Shown here in pieces: positions 1-12,161 of a stretch of DNA of 64,000 nt. The translations under genes and the position numbers were made by a program. Source of the stretch: Polytrichum commune (lineage: Eukaryota; Streptophyta; Polytrichopsida; Polytrichales; Polytrichaceae); contig OX485806.1 in assembly GCA_950295325.1 (NCBI GenBank), positions 44,015,169 to 44,079,168 on the forward strand, read 5' to 3'. Every line of letters starts with the position of its first letter. Positions within the stretch are counted from its first letter, which is position 1. The notes beneath the pieces are model-generated. The model ran no database searches and was not told the origin of the DNA. It saw only the letters and a list, made by a program, of their open reading frames with translations.

Positions 1-279
1 TCTGTATTCACCAGTGCAAAATTCCCACAATGATGATCCATTGTCGGCAACCCTAGAATTCTCACGGATGGTCAATGAAAAAATAGAAATAGCATTATCA
101 TAAATCTCGCATTCGACCCATATTGTACTATTTTGCAACAAAAACCTCATACTAAGGTGAAGGGAAGAGACAGATGCAAATTCGTTCGCATCTATGGGGA
201 AAAAAAGGGGGATCCCGACGCCATTGGCAAGGAGCTCAACCATTTCTGATAAACATGGCATTGTGGATGAGGAAGCCAT
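1..279 (-). CDS. MULE-like transposase of copy A, first exon (partial, runs off window)
   Basis: The minus strand reads an open frame of 93 codons from an ATG at 279 to the window edge. It closely matches the first exon of the copy C transposase at 53094-53378, codon for codon, with scattered substitutions (both begin MASSSTMP and contain VELxANGV and PIDAN). The copy B counterpart is the more diverged ORF starting at 16007. No known domain is recognisable in this N-terminal part. The start was chosen because the same ATG is kept in copy C. It is divergently placed 206 bp from the ATG of the ParB-methyltransferase gene. No break is visible in the part present; the rest lies left of the window. 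Confidence 0.65.
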   Translation of the reverse strand, partial: MASSSTMPCLSEMVELLANGVGIPLFFPIDANEFASVSSLHLSMRFLLQNSTIWVECEIYDNAISIFSLTIRENSRVADNGSSLWEFCTGEYR

Positions 280-485
280 GGACAAAGAGACAGACGAATA
301 AGAAAAAAATCCAAAAAAATGAATATGAGGCAAGGCGACTAGACGATTGGAAACCCTAAACTTTCAACAGTGCTACTATATAGGTATGAGAGGTAGGTGA
401 GGGGTCATTTTGTTAGTGAAGGAGATGTATGCCCAGATAGTAGAGAACACAAAAGATAGCAAGAGAGGGGAACTGGAACGTACAC
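280..485. promoter_or_regulatory. Putative bidirectional promoter of copy A
   Basis: This 206-bp spacer separates the divergent transposase (-) and ParB-methyltransferase (+) start codons. It aligns with the spacer of copy C at 52888-53093, inverted and of almost the same length. Both keep a TATATAG-type TATA element near the middle (about 376-381 here). That a single short spacer serves both genes is inferred from position and conservation; transcription cannot be seen. Confidence 0.5.
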
Positions 486-818
486 ATGAAGGAACCAAAC
501 CAAAATATAGTCTCTACAATCGATCCAAGTAAGAAGCGGGAGGCACGAATTTCAGCAATTCGAAACAGAGGAGATGGAGAGAATTTAAGAAGAAGGAGGA
601 AACATGCATAGAAGGGAGAGGGACCCTTATAGACTCGCAAAATATGTGTGCAGTGGACAAGGGAGGGTTGAATCTACTTTCGATAGACGAAGAAGCGGAG
701 GACATTGGTTCACAAGCACCATCTATGGCACAGAGCGAGCATCGGAACAATTCAAATGAAAGCGGGTTTCGCGAGGAGAGAAGAGAGAATTCGATTATTA
801 CAGTAAATTTGTCGTAGA
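486..818 (+). pseudogene. ParB-methyltransferase gene, copy A, exon 1 (frameshifted)
   Basis: Aligned to copy C (52887-52600, minus), this exon begins MKEPNQN and then lacks about ten bases in the Lys/Arg-rich stretch near 533-540, which shifts the frame. The original frame resumes downstream (TNFSNSKQRR, then IDEEAEDIGSQAPSMAQSEH) and runs to about 815. The product start is strongly basic (Lys/Arg runs, compatible with nuclear targeting) followed by an acidic Ser-rich tail. The exon is followed by the large repeat-filled intron 1. The gene is therefore broken from its first exon. Confidence 0.6.
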
Positions 819-959
819 AGTTATATGCACAAGGGACACTTAAGAATTTAGGTTTATGGGAATAAGAGAATGGAAATTCAAATCTATAGACATGGAAGAG
901 AATTTGCAAACAATAGGGCAAGCAAGATATGGGTCGGGATTTTGAAAACAAAAAACTTG

Positions 960-1205
960 AACATCGGTGGGTTTTTGACTTGAAAGAAGGGTATTGTATA
1001 TGTGTATGTATATGGACTAGTGTATATGTATGTATGTTGAAATTCTTTGGGAATGCACTAGAGTCCGACACTCTCAAAACCGAGAGAGTCTTGATTTAGA
1101 TTGCTTGGACCAGATTTTGACTTGAATGGGTTGTAATATGGATGTCTATATATGTTGCCTAGCTAGGGTGATAACTTAATATTCTTCTGGAATACACTAG
1201 AGTTG
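960..1205 (+). repeat. Intron-1 two-box tandem array of copy A, first part
   Basis: Degenerate first units of the 139-bp repeat that fills intron 1 of copy A, with an imperfect palindrome near 1061-1090 and the box GGACCAGATTTTGACTTGAA near 1108. The array is interrupted at 1205 by a solo LTR and continues at 2177. Confidence 0.75.
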
Positions 1206-2176
1206 TCGCAACCCTTGCTAGCCCCCTTAGCAATCTTGCCAATTTTCAATTCTAGCAAAGGTTACGAGCGCTAACCCTTCGCATACCGCCATGCTAATAG
1301 TTAGCTCCTCCTACCCAGGACCATATAATTCAAAGGAGGGGAACCAACCCTCCTACTTTGCTTTCGGGACTCACCCCTTAATCGGTAACCCATTTCTTCG
1401 ATGTGGACTTCCATCCATGAAAGTCCAATCCTATGTTGATTATCGCGTTGCCGGAGCAAGACTACAACAACCCGAAGAATACTAGGCAACTATGGCCTCA
1501 CAATGGGCCAAAGCCCATGGAGGCTGTGCCGTTCGGCCTCGGGTGGGTGAGGCCACACCACCTCACCCATATAAGCCTCTAGGACTCTACGCGGGGCCCC
1601 TACCCCACCGTCAACCAACCTCTTGTCTCTCCACCAAGAGTTGGGGCCAAGTAAACATTTTCCTTTAGCTGCTGGGCCTAGAAGCCCCCAACAACTTCAG
1701 ACCATCATAACTTCCTTGTATGATGTCTGATGCGAACAAGAAACCACTCCATCCTCGTCTATGCTTCACGTAGATGCCGATGGACTCCTCACTTGCCCCA
1801 TTCGGGTAAGTCTTGGGGAAGTTATGCCTGTTTGAACCTTGGCAGTCCCGGGAATCACTCCTAGGCACTGCTGTACCAGGGCGCTGTCCCGGGACAGCGC
1901 CCCACTCAAATGGCCATAACTCCTAGTTCACACCTCGGATTGAGGTGTTCTTGAGCTTTCTAGAATCACCACGCCATGACCTACGCATAGCTCATGGCCT
2001 TACCCTTGTGCCTCCTAGTCTCCGTGGGTGGGAGGCGTTCCCAACGCACGGGGCCCTCACCCACACTAGGATCACTTGGGCCCTCTCACCACGGCGCCAC
2101 AAGTCCCGGGTGTCACTCCGGGGTCCCCCTTGTGCCCATGGTGTTTCGGGCACACCTCATGGAGAGGTGCCCAACA
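1206..2176 (-). mobile_element. Solo LTR of a Ty3/gypsy family inserted in the repeat array
   Basis: A 971-bp sequence starting TGTCGCAACCC and ending GTGCCCAACA is flanked by perfect 5-bp repeats AGAGT at 1201-1205 and 2177-2181. The flanks rejoin to a normal array unit. The first 592 bp (1206-1797) match 62251-62842, where the same LTR end abuts a tRNA-Met-type primer-binding site. This sets the minus orientation and identifies the sequence as an LTR. No internal region remains, so it is a solo LTR left by LTR-LTR recombination. Short ORFs inside it are not considered genes. Confidence 0.85.
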
Positions 2177-3791
2177 AGAGTCCAACCCTTTTGGATCCGA
2201 GAAGGTCTTGGGTTGGGTTGCTTAGACCAGTTTTTGACTTGAATGGGTTGTAATATGGATGGATATATATGTTGCCAAGCTAGGGTGATAACTTGATATT
2301 CTTTTGGAATGCACTAGAATCCAACCCTTTTGGAACCTAGAGGGTCTTAGCTTGGATTGCCTAGACTAGATCTTGACTTGAATGGGTTGTAATATGGATG
2401 TGTATATATGTTGTTTACCTAGGGTGATAATTTGAAATTCTTTTGGAATGCACTACAGGACGACACTCTCGGATCCGAGAGGGTTTTGGGTTGGATTGCG
2501 TGGACCAAATTTTGATTTGAATGGGTTGTACTATGCATGTGTATATATATTGAGTACAGAGGGTGATAACTTGAAATTCTTTTGGAATGAACTAGAGTTC
2601 GACCCTCTTAGATCCGAGAGGGACTTGGGTTGGATTGCTTGGACCACATTTTGGCTTGAATTGGTTGTAATATGGATGGATATATATGTTGTCTAGCTAG
2701 GGTGATAACTTGAAATTCTTTTGGAATGCACTAGAGTCCAACCCTTTTGGAACCGACAGGGTCTTGGGTTGGATTGCTTGGAACAGATTTTGACTTGAAT
2801 GGGTTGTAATATGGATGTGTTTATATGTTGACTACCTAGGGTGATAACTTGAAATTCTTTTGGAATACACTAGAGGACGACCCTCTCGGATCCGAGAGGG
2901 TTTTGGGTTGGATTGCGTGGACCAAATTTTGACTTGAATGGGTTGTAATATGGATGTGTATATATGTTGAGTACGTAGGGTGATAACTTGAAATTCATTT
3001 GGAATGGACTAGAGTCCGACCCTCTTAGATCCGAGAGGGTTTTGGGTTGGATTGCGTGGACCAAATTTTGACTTGAATGGGTTGTAATATGGATGTGTAT
3101 ATATGTTGAGTACGTAGGGTGATAACTTGAAATTCATTTGGAATGGACTAGAGTCCGACCCTCTTAGATCCGAGAGGGTCTTGGGTTGGATTGCTTGGAC
3201 CAAATTTTGGCTTGAATAGGTTGTAATATGGATGGATATATATGTTGCCGAGCTAGGGTGATAACTTGATATTCTTTTGGAATACACTAGAGTCCAACCC
3301 TTTTGGATCCGAGAGGTCTTGGGTTGGGTTGCTTGGACCAGATTTTGACTTGAATGGGTTGTAATATGGATGGATATATATGTTGTCTAGCTAGGGTGAT
3401 AACTTGATATTATTTTGGAATGCACTTGAGTCCAACCATTTTGGAACCGACAGGGTCTTGGGTTGGATCGCTTGGAACAGATTTTGACTTGAATGGGTTG
3501 TAATATGGATGTGTTTATATGTTGACTTCCTAGGGTGATAACTTGAAATTCTTTTGGAATGCACTAGAGGACGACCCTCTCGGATCCGAGAGGGTATTGG
3601 GTTGGATTGCTCGGACCTGATTTTGACTTGAATGGGTTGTAATATGGATGTGTATATATGTTGACTACCTAGGGTGATAACTTGAAATTCTTTTGGAATG
3701 GACTAGAGTCTGACCCTCTCGGATCCGAGAGGGTCTTGGGTTGGATTGCATGGACCAAATTTTCACTTGAATGAGTTGTAATATGGATGTT
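2177..3791 (+). repeat. Intron-1 two-box tandem array of copy A, second part
   Basis: About twelve units with a 139-bp period (for example palindromes starting at 2881, 3020 and 3159). Each unit holds the 20-bp palindrome CCCTCTCGGATCCGAGAGGG or a near variant and then, about 16 bp later, GGACCAGATTTTGACTTGAA. The rest of the unit is AT-rich and less conserved (GGTTGTAATATGGATG, GGGTGATAACTTGAAATTC). Open frames through the units are fortuitous. Confidence 0.9.
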
Positions 3792-6700
3792 GTGGGCCCA
3801 ATATTTAGGCCACATATGTTCCTAAGCCTTTATAAGTTATTAAGGTGTGGGCTTGAATTTTCTATCAAGCTATTAAAACTTAAAAAGAGTGATGTTATTT
3901 TTCGTACATTAGAGTTATGTTAAGAATAGGTTTTGAGTTAATTAAAAGGATTGTATTTTGGCCTTATTGATTTCAGAAATAGTTAAAGGCTAGGTGGTCC
4001 TAAGGGTGCAAAGGTTCGAATCCAAGGTTTTAGCGTCCGAATTGGGCTGATTCGATATCTGTTTAGAGGTAAGGGGGGGGGGGGCTTTTGCAGATAATCC
4101 ATGGGAGCGGCGAGGGGAAGGGCCCTCCATCTCTCTCTCTAGATCTGTCTGTGTGTGGGGGGGGGAAAATGGTGTGCGGCCAGGGGAGTGAGGAACGCTG
4201 GGAGATCGGAAAAAATTCTCTTCCAGCCGGTTGCTGGATTCGGCAGCCAACTGTGTGAAGGAATCAGGGGCACCTCGAAGAGGAGGCGCAACCTCAGGAG
4301 GGGGCATAAGCGCTAATGCAGTCTGGGTGGAGGTAGGATGAAGGATCCTGAAGAGATGAGGTGGCGACTCTTGAGCTCGCCAACAGCTCGAGCCTGTGTC
4401 ATGAAGGGTGGACTCATTGCAGCAGTGGAAGGGCAAGGAACAACATAAAGGAGCTCAAGAATGTGAACCGCCTGCTATCGAGGATTCACAGGCAGGGTAG
4501 ACTAGAAATTGAACGGGGAAGCTGCCATCGGTAGAGGCAGAACAGGGCGGTTTTACCGAGTTGGAAGGGAGCATCCAGAGGAGGGAAGCATATCCTCGCA
4601 TCATTAGCCGAAGGATGAATCGTAGTTGATTTGGGTGGCCTCCACCTCGGCAGTCACATGGTTGAGATGCCCTGGGTGAATGAGCATTCTGGATTGACTT
4701 CTGATGCTTCCAAGATCCCACATTCAACAGGGAAGGGTGGCCAGGGCCAGGACTCAACTGGAAGAACCTACAGCCGAGACCTGGATTCACAGTTGTGGAT
4801 TGACGGCTATGGGAGAGGCATGGGCTGCACAACCGGAGGCCCTACAACTAACAACTGCTTGAAGCACTGGGGAAAGGTAGATTCCAAGGAATTCGACTGC
4901 AGTAGGAAAGGGGATGCGAGAGAGGCAGTCTGCGGGGGAACAGAAGGGGCTGGACTCAGTGGTCCGAGGTGCAGGTCCGAGGACCAGGAGGTGGTAGGAT
5001 GCTGAAGATAGTCCTGGAGGTATCCAACAGCAAATGAGGAGTTGAGAGAGGGGCCTTGGGGGTTAGGCCCACAGCCAGGTTACAAGCGGATGTCATTAGT
5101 GTCGTAGATTAGCTTGTAAGGAGGGGCTTAATGAGTTAATAAGTGAATTAGTGTCACTGGCATTGGCAAACAAATTGTACTTAGGTTACCTAATAGGCCA
5201 CATAGGAAGTGTTGAGAAGAGTTAGGTGAACAAATGTATTTGGTTGAAGTTAAGGTGAGTGTTTGATAGTCACAATGCAATGTAATGGGCAACCATTCTA
5301 AGGTGACCGAGTATTTCTAAATACTGGTCACCTTGTGCTTTGTGAATAAAATTGTGTGTTGAATTTGACATGCGGTTGGGGTTGAGGATACCAGTCTAAA
5401 CATAAGGGTTGGAAAGAACAACACGTGTGGGCCACAAGCTCCTACCCGGACTACGACGCATAAGGGTGGGAATTTAAGGCTGACATAAATGGTGCGTCCG
5501 TCGGGAGTGAAGCGGGATTAGGAGACAAGACTTGGAGGCGATTAGGAAAGACTTGGAGGCACGAACTTGTGAGAGAGGAAGGAGCACTTGGGTGTGGTAA
5601 GTGTTCACATTGGTTTTTGAATTTTGGGTTTGATTAGATTAGTTGCATTTCAATTCTATCCTTGGAATGAATTGCATTTTTAATTAAGCATTTTGTTTTG
5701 AGGAAGCAGCGCGGCTTGAGGTAATTCCTAAACTTTCTTAAGAATGGCATAAGGATATAACATTAAGCTTGCGATCATTAGCTCACTAAAATCTTAGAGG
5801 GATAATTAAATTTAGGAAGAGACAACTTTGACGCTTACCTTTGGGTGATTTTCCAAGTTAGGGGATTTTTGAATTTGATGTGTAGACTAGGATTGTTAGT
5901 TTAGAGGTATTATGATGATGTCGCATTGAATCACGGTCGAGAGTGAGTGCTAATGTGTAGGGGGAAGCGAATTGCTTAAGGTATGATATTCTTCCAAGTG
6001 AAATTGCTAATTAATTAAGGAAGGAATTTAGTACTTGTCTTTGTCGTTATCCGTTGTAGAGGGTAATTCCCTAGTCATCGCATTGTATTGGAGACGAGAG
6101 GGTGATACCTCAGTCTTCAATGCAGTGCATGGTGAAGGTCAGCTCCTCACTTTCGGTATTGTGGTGAGTGCCAATTTAAGGAAGAGTGCGGAGGTGATTC
6201 TCCGGCTTGACTAAGAATTGGCATGAACATGCCTATCCCCTGTTTGGGGTTTTCATTTAAGTGGGCTTGCAGGTTCTCTTCTTCATCTCCTCAAGTTTTT
6301 TTAATTACACCAAGATAAGTGAAAACATTAATGAGTGAAGGTAGTGAGGGGTATGTTTGGTCAGGTGAAGGTTAATCGATTCCTTAGGGAATGTAAGGTA
6401 AGACTCGATCTCAAAAACTAAGGTTGGAATTAGGAGTAGACAAAGTTACACCTAGGAGAAGATCATCTAGGATTTCCGAAGTTGGAATTAGATTAGAAAA
6501 TTGTTTGAATGTGGAACCTAGTGTTAAACCGTTGTTAGGAATAGTAGAGGAAGAAGCTCAACTCGGGGACGAGACAACTCTTCCTAAGTTGGGTGACAAA
6601 ATAGCATCAGAGACTGATACACTTAGGGAAGGCATTTCAATAGGAATTGATAGGGCCATAGGAGGGGATACACCAGTCACCATGAGTCAGGATAGAGGCG

Positions 6701-6865
6701 GAGACGTGCCCATACCACCTATGGATCCCATGGATCCATTGGTTAGACCGAGAGGTCTGCCAATTGTGGTTCCACAAAACTAAGCGGTGGTGGATATGCC
6801 ATCCCACCTCCTTAAGTTTTATAGAACTAAAGATGAGGATCCTTCTAGGCACATGGAGAGGTACA
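3792..6865 (+). mobile_element. Partial LTR retrotransposon (LTR, leader and start of gag) inside the array
   Basis: The array stops at about 3791 and an unrelated sequence starts TGTGGGCCCAATA, resembling the LTR-like start at 38152 (TGTGAGCCCAATA). A polyadenylation-type AATAAA occurs at about 5346. An LTR end near ACTACGACGCA (about 5461) is followed by TGGTGCGTCC at about 5491, a plausible primer-binding region. A leader and a gag N-terminus follow (6424-6865). The element is then cut and the array resumes in mid-unit, so the 3' part is missing. No matching second LTR is visible, and the exact LTR limits are inferred. Confidence 0.55.
6424..6865 (+). pseudogene. Retrotransposon gag N-terminal fragment
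   Basis: An open frame of 119 codons ends at a TAA (6781-6783) just after the sequence RPRGLPIVVPQN. The same frame continues beyond the stop with MPSHLLKFYRTKDEDPSRHM, a signature of plant Ty3/gypsy gag proteins just before the capsid domain. A single nonsense change and truncation by the repeat array at about 6866 leave only the N-terminal part. No zinc knuckle or pol follows. The start ATG at 6424 is the first in this frame after the leader. Confidence 0.6.
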
Positions 6866-9780
6866 TTGACCAGATTTTGACTTGAATGGGTTGTAATATG
6901 GATGTGTTTATATATTGAGTACGTAAATTTATATCTTGAAATTCTTTGGAATGCACTAGAGGCCGATCCTCTCGGATCTGAAAAGGTCTTGGGTTGGATT
7001 GTTTGGACCAGATTTTGACTTGAATGGGTTGTAATATGGACGTGTATATATGTTGAGTACCTAGGGTCATAACTTGAAATTCTTTTGGAATGGACTAGAG
7101 TCCGACCCTCTTGGATCCGAGAAGGTCTTGGGTTGGGTTGCTTGGACCAGATTTTGACTTGAATGGGTTGTAATATGTATCGATATATATGTTGCCAAGC
7201 TAGGGTGATAACTTGATATTCTTTTGGAATGGACTAGAGTCCGACCCTATCGGATCCGAGAGGATTTTTGGATGGGTTGCTTGGACCAGATTTTGACTTG
7301 AATGGGTAATAATATGGATGCGTATATATGTTGAGGACCTAGATTTATATCTTAAAATTCTTTGGAATGCACTAGAAGCCGACCCTATCGGATCCGGGAG
7401 AGTCTAGGGTTGGATTGTTTGAACCAGATTTTGACTTGAATGGGTTGTAATATGGATGTTCATATATGTTGAGTACGTAAATTTTTATCTTGAAATTCTT
7501 TGGAATGCACTATAGGCCGACCCTTCGGATCCGAGAGGGTCCTGGGTTGGGTTTCTTGGACAAAATTTTGACTTGAATGGGTTGTAATATGGATGGATGT
7601 ATATGTTACCAAGCTAGGGTGATAACTTGATATTCTTTTGGAATGGACTAGAGTCCGACCCTCTCGGATCCGAGAGGGTCTTGGGTTGGATTGTTTAGAC
7701 CATATTTTGACTTGAATGGGTTGTAATATGGATGTTTTTATATGTTGAGTACGTAAGTTTATATCTTGAAATTCTTTGGAATGCACTAGAGGCCGACCCT
7801 ATCGGATCCGAGAGGGTTTTTGGTTGGGTTGCTTGGACCCGATTTTGACTTGAATGGGTTGTAATATGGATGGATATATATGTTGTCTAGCTAGGGTGAT
7901 AACTTGATATTCTTTTGGAATGGACTAGAGTCCGACCCTCTCGGATCCAAGAGGGTTTTGGGTTGGATTGTTTGGACCATATTTTGACTTGAATTAGTTG
8001 TAATATGGATATTTTTATATGTTGATTACGTAAATTTATATCTTGAAATTCTTTGGAATGCACTAGAGGCCGACCCTATCGGATCCGAGAGGATTTTTGG
8101 ATGGGTTGCTTGGACCCGATTTTGACTTGAATGGGTTGTAATATGGATAGATATATATGTTGTCTAGCTAGGGTGATAACTTGATATTCTTTTGGAATGG
8201 ACTAGAGTCCGACCCTCTCGGATCCGAGAGGGTCTTGGGTTGGATTGTTTGGACCATATTTTGACTTAAATGGGTTGTAATATGGATGTTTTTATATGTT
8301 GAGTACGTAAATTTATATCTTGAAATTCTTTGGAATGCATTAGAGGGCGAGCCTCTTGGATCTGAGAGGGTCTTTGGTTGGGTTTATTGGGCCAAATTTT
8401 GACTTGAATACGTTGTAATATGGATGGATATATATGTTGCCAAGCTAGGGTGATAACTTGATATTATTTTGGAATGGACTAGAGTCTGACCCTCTCGGAT
8501 CCGAGAAGGTCTTGGGTTGGATTGTTTGGACCAGATTTTGTCTTTAATGGGATGTATATGTTGCCTAGCAAGGTGTGATAATTTGCAATGTTATTGTAAT
8601 GGACTAGGATCCGACCCTCTCGGATATGAGAGGGTCTTGGATTGGATTGTTTGGACTTGATTTTGACTTAAATGGGTTGTAATATGGATGTGTATATATG
8701 TTGAGTACCTAGGGTCATAACTTGAAATTTTTTTGGAATGGACTAGAGTCTGACCCTCTCGGATCAGAGAGGGTATTGGATTGGATTGCTTGGACCAAAT
8801 TTTGACTTGAATGGGTTGTAATATGGATGTGTATTTATGTTGAGTACCTAGATTCATATCTTGAAATTCTTTGGAATGCATTAAAGGCCGACCCTATCGG
8901 ATCCGAAAGGGTCTTGGGTTGGGTTGCTTGGACCTGATTTTGACTTGAATGGGTTGAAATGTGGATGGATATATATGTTGCCTAGCTAGGGTGATAGCTT
9001 GATATTCTTTTGGAATACACTAGAGTCCAACCGTTTTGGATCCGAGAAGGTCTTGGGTTGGGTTGCTTGGACCAGATTTTGACTTGAATGGGTTGTAATA
9101 TGGATGGATATATATGTTGCCTAGGTAGGGTGATAACTTGATATTATTTTGCAATGCACTAGAGTCCCACCCTTTTGGAACCAAGAGGGTCTTGGGTTGG
9201 GTTGCTTGGACTTTATTTTGACTTGAATGGGTTGTAATATAGATGTGTTTATATGTTGAGTACCTAGATTCATATCTTGAAATTCTTTGGAATGCACTAG
9301 AGGCGGACCCTCTCGGATCCGAGAGGGTCTTGGGTTGGGTTGTTTGGACCAGATTTTGACTTGAATGGGTTGTAATATGGATGGATATATATATGTTGCC
9401 TAGCTAGGGTGATAACTTGATATTCTTCTGGAATGCACTAGAGTCCAACCCTTTTGGATTCGAGAGGGTCTTGGGTTGGATTGCTTGGACCTGATTTTGA
9501 CTTGAATGGGTTGTAAAATGGATGTGTATATATGTGGACTAGGTAGATTCATTTGTTGAAAGTCTCTGGAATGCACTTGAGGCCGACCTTCTCGGATCTA
9601 AGAGGGTCTTGGGTTGGGTTACTTGGACCAGATTTTGTTTTGAATGGGTTGTAATATGGATGTGTACATAGATTGATTAGCTAGGTTCATATGTTGAAAT
9701 TGTTTGGAAATGCTGTAGAATTCGAGCCTCTCGGTTCCGAGAGGGTGTTGGTTTAGTATGTTTGAACTACATCTACACTT
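6866..9780 (+). repeat. Intron-1 two-box tandem array of copy A, third part
   Basis: About twenty-one further units of the same repeat. Two alternating subtypes appear: one with ATGGATGGATATATATGTTGCC and one with GTACGTAAATTTATATCTTG after the second box. Most keep the full palindrome with its central GGATCC. The array ends just before a small coding exon at 9817. This block and 2177-3791 were one array before the retrotransposon arrived. Confidence 0.9.
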
Positions 9781-9816
9781 GAGGTTCTAAAGCTTGTATG
9801 TGTGAATTTTTGCAAG

Positions 9817-9892
9817 GATCACAATCCATGGATCTTATTCTCTCGGAGGCGCCTCAATGGAGGACTATAATGTTCCATTGGAGGTTCCTGTG
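9817..9892 (+). pseudogene. ParB-methyltransferase gene, copy A, small exon 2
   Basis: A 76-bp exon bounded by an AG acceptor at 9815-9816 and a GT donor at 9893. The same exon is found on the minus strand in copy C (51531-51464) and copy D (36831-36754), where it encodes SQSMDLILSEEPSMKEHNVQ-type sequence. Copy A has lost one base relative to these, shifting the frame. Conservation of both splice borders in three copies is the main support for it being an exon. Confidence 0.6.
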
Positions 9893-10044
9893 GTAGGAAT
9901 TGGGGCATTATTTCATCCCTTTTGTCAATAGATGTTTCATTCATTGGAGTTCCCTTTTTTCCTTGTTCTCCTTACACCGCCTTGAGTTGTTTGTGTTTCA
10001 GTTAATTTGGCCGTTGGCTTATGTTTTTCCGGTTGCCCTTGTAG

Positions 10045-11499
10045 AGTGATGCACCTATTGCAACCGATTTTTTGCGTCCACTTGATGAGTCCAACCCAGA
10101 GGACACAAAACTATTGATTCGGAAATCAGAGAAAGAGGATTCTAATGTAGTGATTCACCGGGTTCGAATTAAACCTCTTCTTAAGTCGCGTTTCTCTATC
10201 CCACTATGTTGCTTGCGTTGTCCTCCACTTGTTCGTCCCATCAACGAGGTTGATGTCGTTCGGTTGGAAAATTAGTTTGTCATGGGTTACCGTGACGGTG
10301 ACCGAGCCTTGTATGTCTCTCCCTACAACAACCTCAATGAGGTACTCCATGTCTCTGATGACATCCTCAATTCCTGGAGTTCATTATGGCAAAAGGCCAA
10401 CGAGGAATTCGACGCCATGCTCCAAAATGACCCTGACCTTGCTCACCTTTATGGCAAGATGTTCTACGTGTGGAAGGGTAACCATCGTTTGTCGGCTTGG
10501 TGGAGGCACATTAATAAGCATCACTCGCTGGATAAAGATTGGCATATCGTTGTTGACTGTATTGTCATGGATCCAAGAAATTCCACCGCGGTTTTCTTAA
10601 ATGCCATGAATGACATCAATTGGTAAGTTCAGTTTTCTTTTCCTTTTTTTTATCCTTGTTTTATGTTGCATTGTTTCTTTGATTCTCATTATTTTGATTT
10701 TTAGGTCCACGGAGCACGATCATGTTAAGGACAACCTCCCTGCCAAATTGCTTTGCATTCGTACATTTGGAAAATTGAAGCTTGAGGATTTCAAGGACTT
10801 CATTTTTGTTCACGACTACAAGACTTGCGAGTCTAAGATGGAAAAGAATCCTACTTGGTATCCTCTCACATTGAATGTCTTTGTCAAGTTCTTATACAAT
10901 GTAATTTTACTCTTCGCTTTTGTTTTTTTCTATCCTCATGTTCTATGCATTTATCTTTACACACATCTCTGTTTGTTTTAGAGAGAGATATCCAATGCGG
11001 CGGATATTGCTGCACAATTATACCGTGAGGCCACTCCCGAGGCTCTTAGATCTGCTCCTGGGATTTGGGACGCTATGACAAAAACGCAAGATGGATTGAT
11101 AAAAAATATTCGATCTCGGAGCTTTGAAAAGTTCATCTCCGTCACCCACAAGGACAACGGCGATGACTTCTTCCAAGAGGTACTCCCTTCACCTCTTCAT
11201 TTTTTATTTGCTTCCAAGTTCGTGTTTTTCCATTTGTGCTTTAAGTATATTTTCTTATATTGCACTAGTCTATTTTGCAGATTGACCGTCATTTTTCCAC
11301 CTTCTTTGTCTCGGATATGACTATTGAGAACCTCCAAAAGTTGGCAACTACACATGTGGATGCTTCTTTTAAGGCTAGGTGGCTTCGATGGTGGAATTCC
11401 CCCGCCGATGTTAAAACCAAAAATAGCTTCCCCTCTTCTCTTCCTCTTTGCGAGAAAGTCCTCAATGATTGGCTTCACAAAGCTTCTTTTTGGGCACAA
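10045..11499 (+). pseudogene. ParB-methyltransferase gene, copy A, exons 3-6 (ParB-like domain and middle region)
   Basis: Four exons with clean GT-AG borders: 10045-10622, 10705-10900, 10982-11179 and 11281-11499. The first encodes a ParB-like domain: a start resembling I-x-L-C-x-L with VRPI, then, after an acidic segment, YVWKGNHRLSAWW followed by a beta-strand-like VDCIV. This matches the ParB/sulfiredoxin-fold pattern with its G-x-H-R motif. A nonsense TAG at 10273-10275 replaces a Glu codon present in copy C. The next exons encode STEHDHVKDN..., REISNAADIAAQLYREATPE... and IDRHFSTFF...SFWAQ, which I cannot assign to a family. The gene continues after a second repeat-filled intron at 30332. 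In bacteria and phages, ParB-like domains fused to DNA methyltransferases are common; a eukaryotic intron-containing version is unusual. Confidence 0.6.
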
Positions 11500-11544
11500 G
11501 TACTCCACTACCTTCTTCAGCATAGTAGGATTAGATTTTAACTT

Positions 11545-12090
11545 GAATGTTGTCTAATATGTATGTGTGAATAGGTTGAAGATGTGTGGACAAGCTTGGT
11601 TGATATGTTCACATAGCTTGCCTATGCACTAGAATTTGACCCTCTCTAGAACCGAGAGGGTTTTGATTGCGGTTGTGTGGTCTAGATTATGAATTGAATG
11701 GGTTTAATATAGATATGTATATATGTGGACTAGCTAGGGTGAATTGTTGAAATTCTTTGGGAATGCACTAGAGTCCGACCCTCTCCGATCCGACAGGGTC
11801 TTGCATTGGGTTGCATGGAGCAGATTTTGACTTGAATGGGTTGTAATATGGATGTGTATATATGTTGAGTACTAGATTCATATCAGGAAATTCTTTGGGA
11901 ATCCACTAGAGTCCGATCCTCTCGGATCCGAGAGGGTCATGGTTGCGGTTGTTTGGACCAGATTTAGACTTGAATGGGTTGTAATATGGATGTATATATA
12001 TGTTGACTACCTAGGGTGATATCTTGAAATTCTTTTGGAATGGACTAGAGTCCGACCCTCTCGGATCCGACAAGGTCTTGGGTTGCGTTG
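11545..12090 (+). repeat. Second-intron two-box array of copy A, left part
   Basis: Four units of the two-box repeat, with palindromes near 11639, 11777, 11916 and 12054, directly after the exon ending at 11499. The array stops in mid-unit at 12090, where copy B begins, and resumes in mid-unit at 28940. Confidence 0.85.
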
Positions 12091-12161
12091 TGAATGACGT
12101 GTGTCATACACGTTTATGAAAAAGAACATATATATGAGACTAATAAATAAATTTGATTACT

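Noticed and set aside
514-1077. 187-codon ORF on the minus strand
   Set aside because: It is antisense to exon 1 of the ParB-methyltransferase gene (copy A) and its composition is Ser/Phe/Leu-rich as expected for a shadow of a purine-rich exon.
4071-4085. Poly-G run as a G-quadruplex or promoter element
   Set aside because: A single short homopolymer in a retrotransposon LTR; nothing else supports a function.
3990-5005. Three ORFs of 124-148 codons
   Set aside because: They lie within the LTR-like part of a retrotransposon, overlap on opposite strands, and show no domain.
6866-9780. Array as a centromeric satellite
   Set aside because: The unit length would be acceptable, but the arrays are short, end precisely within introns of one element family, and differ between copies.
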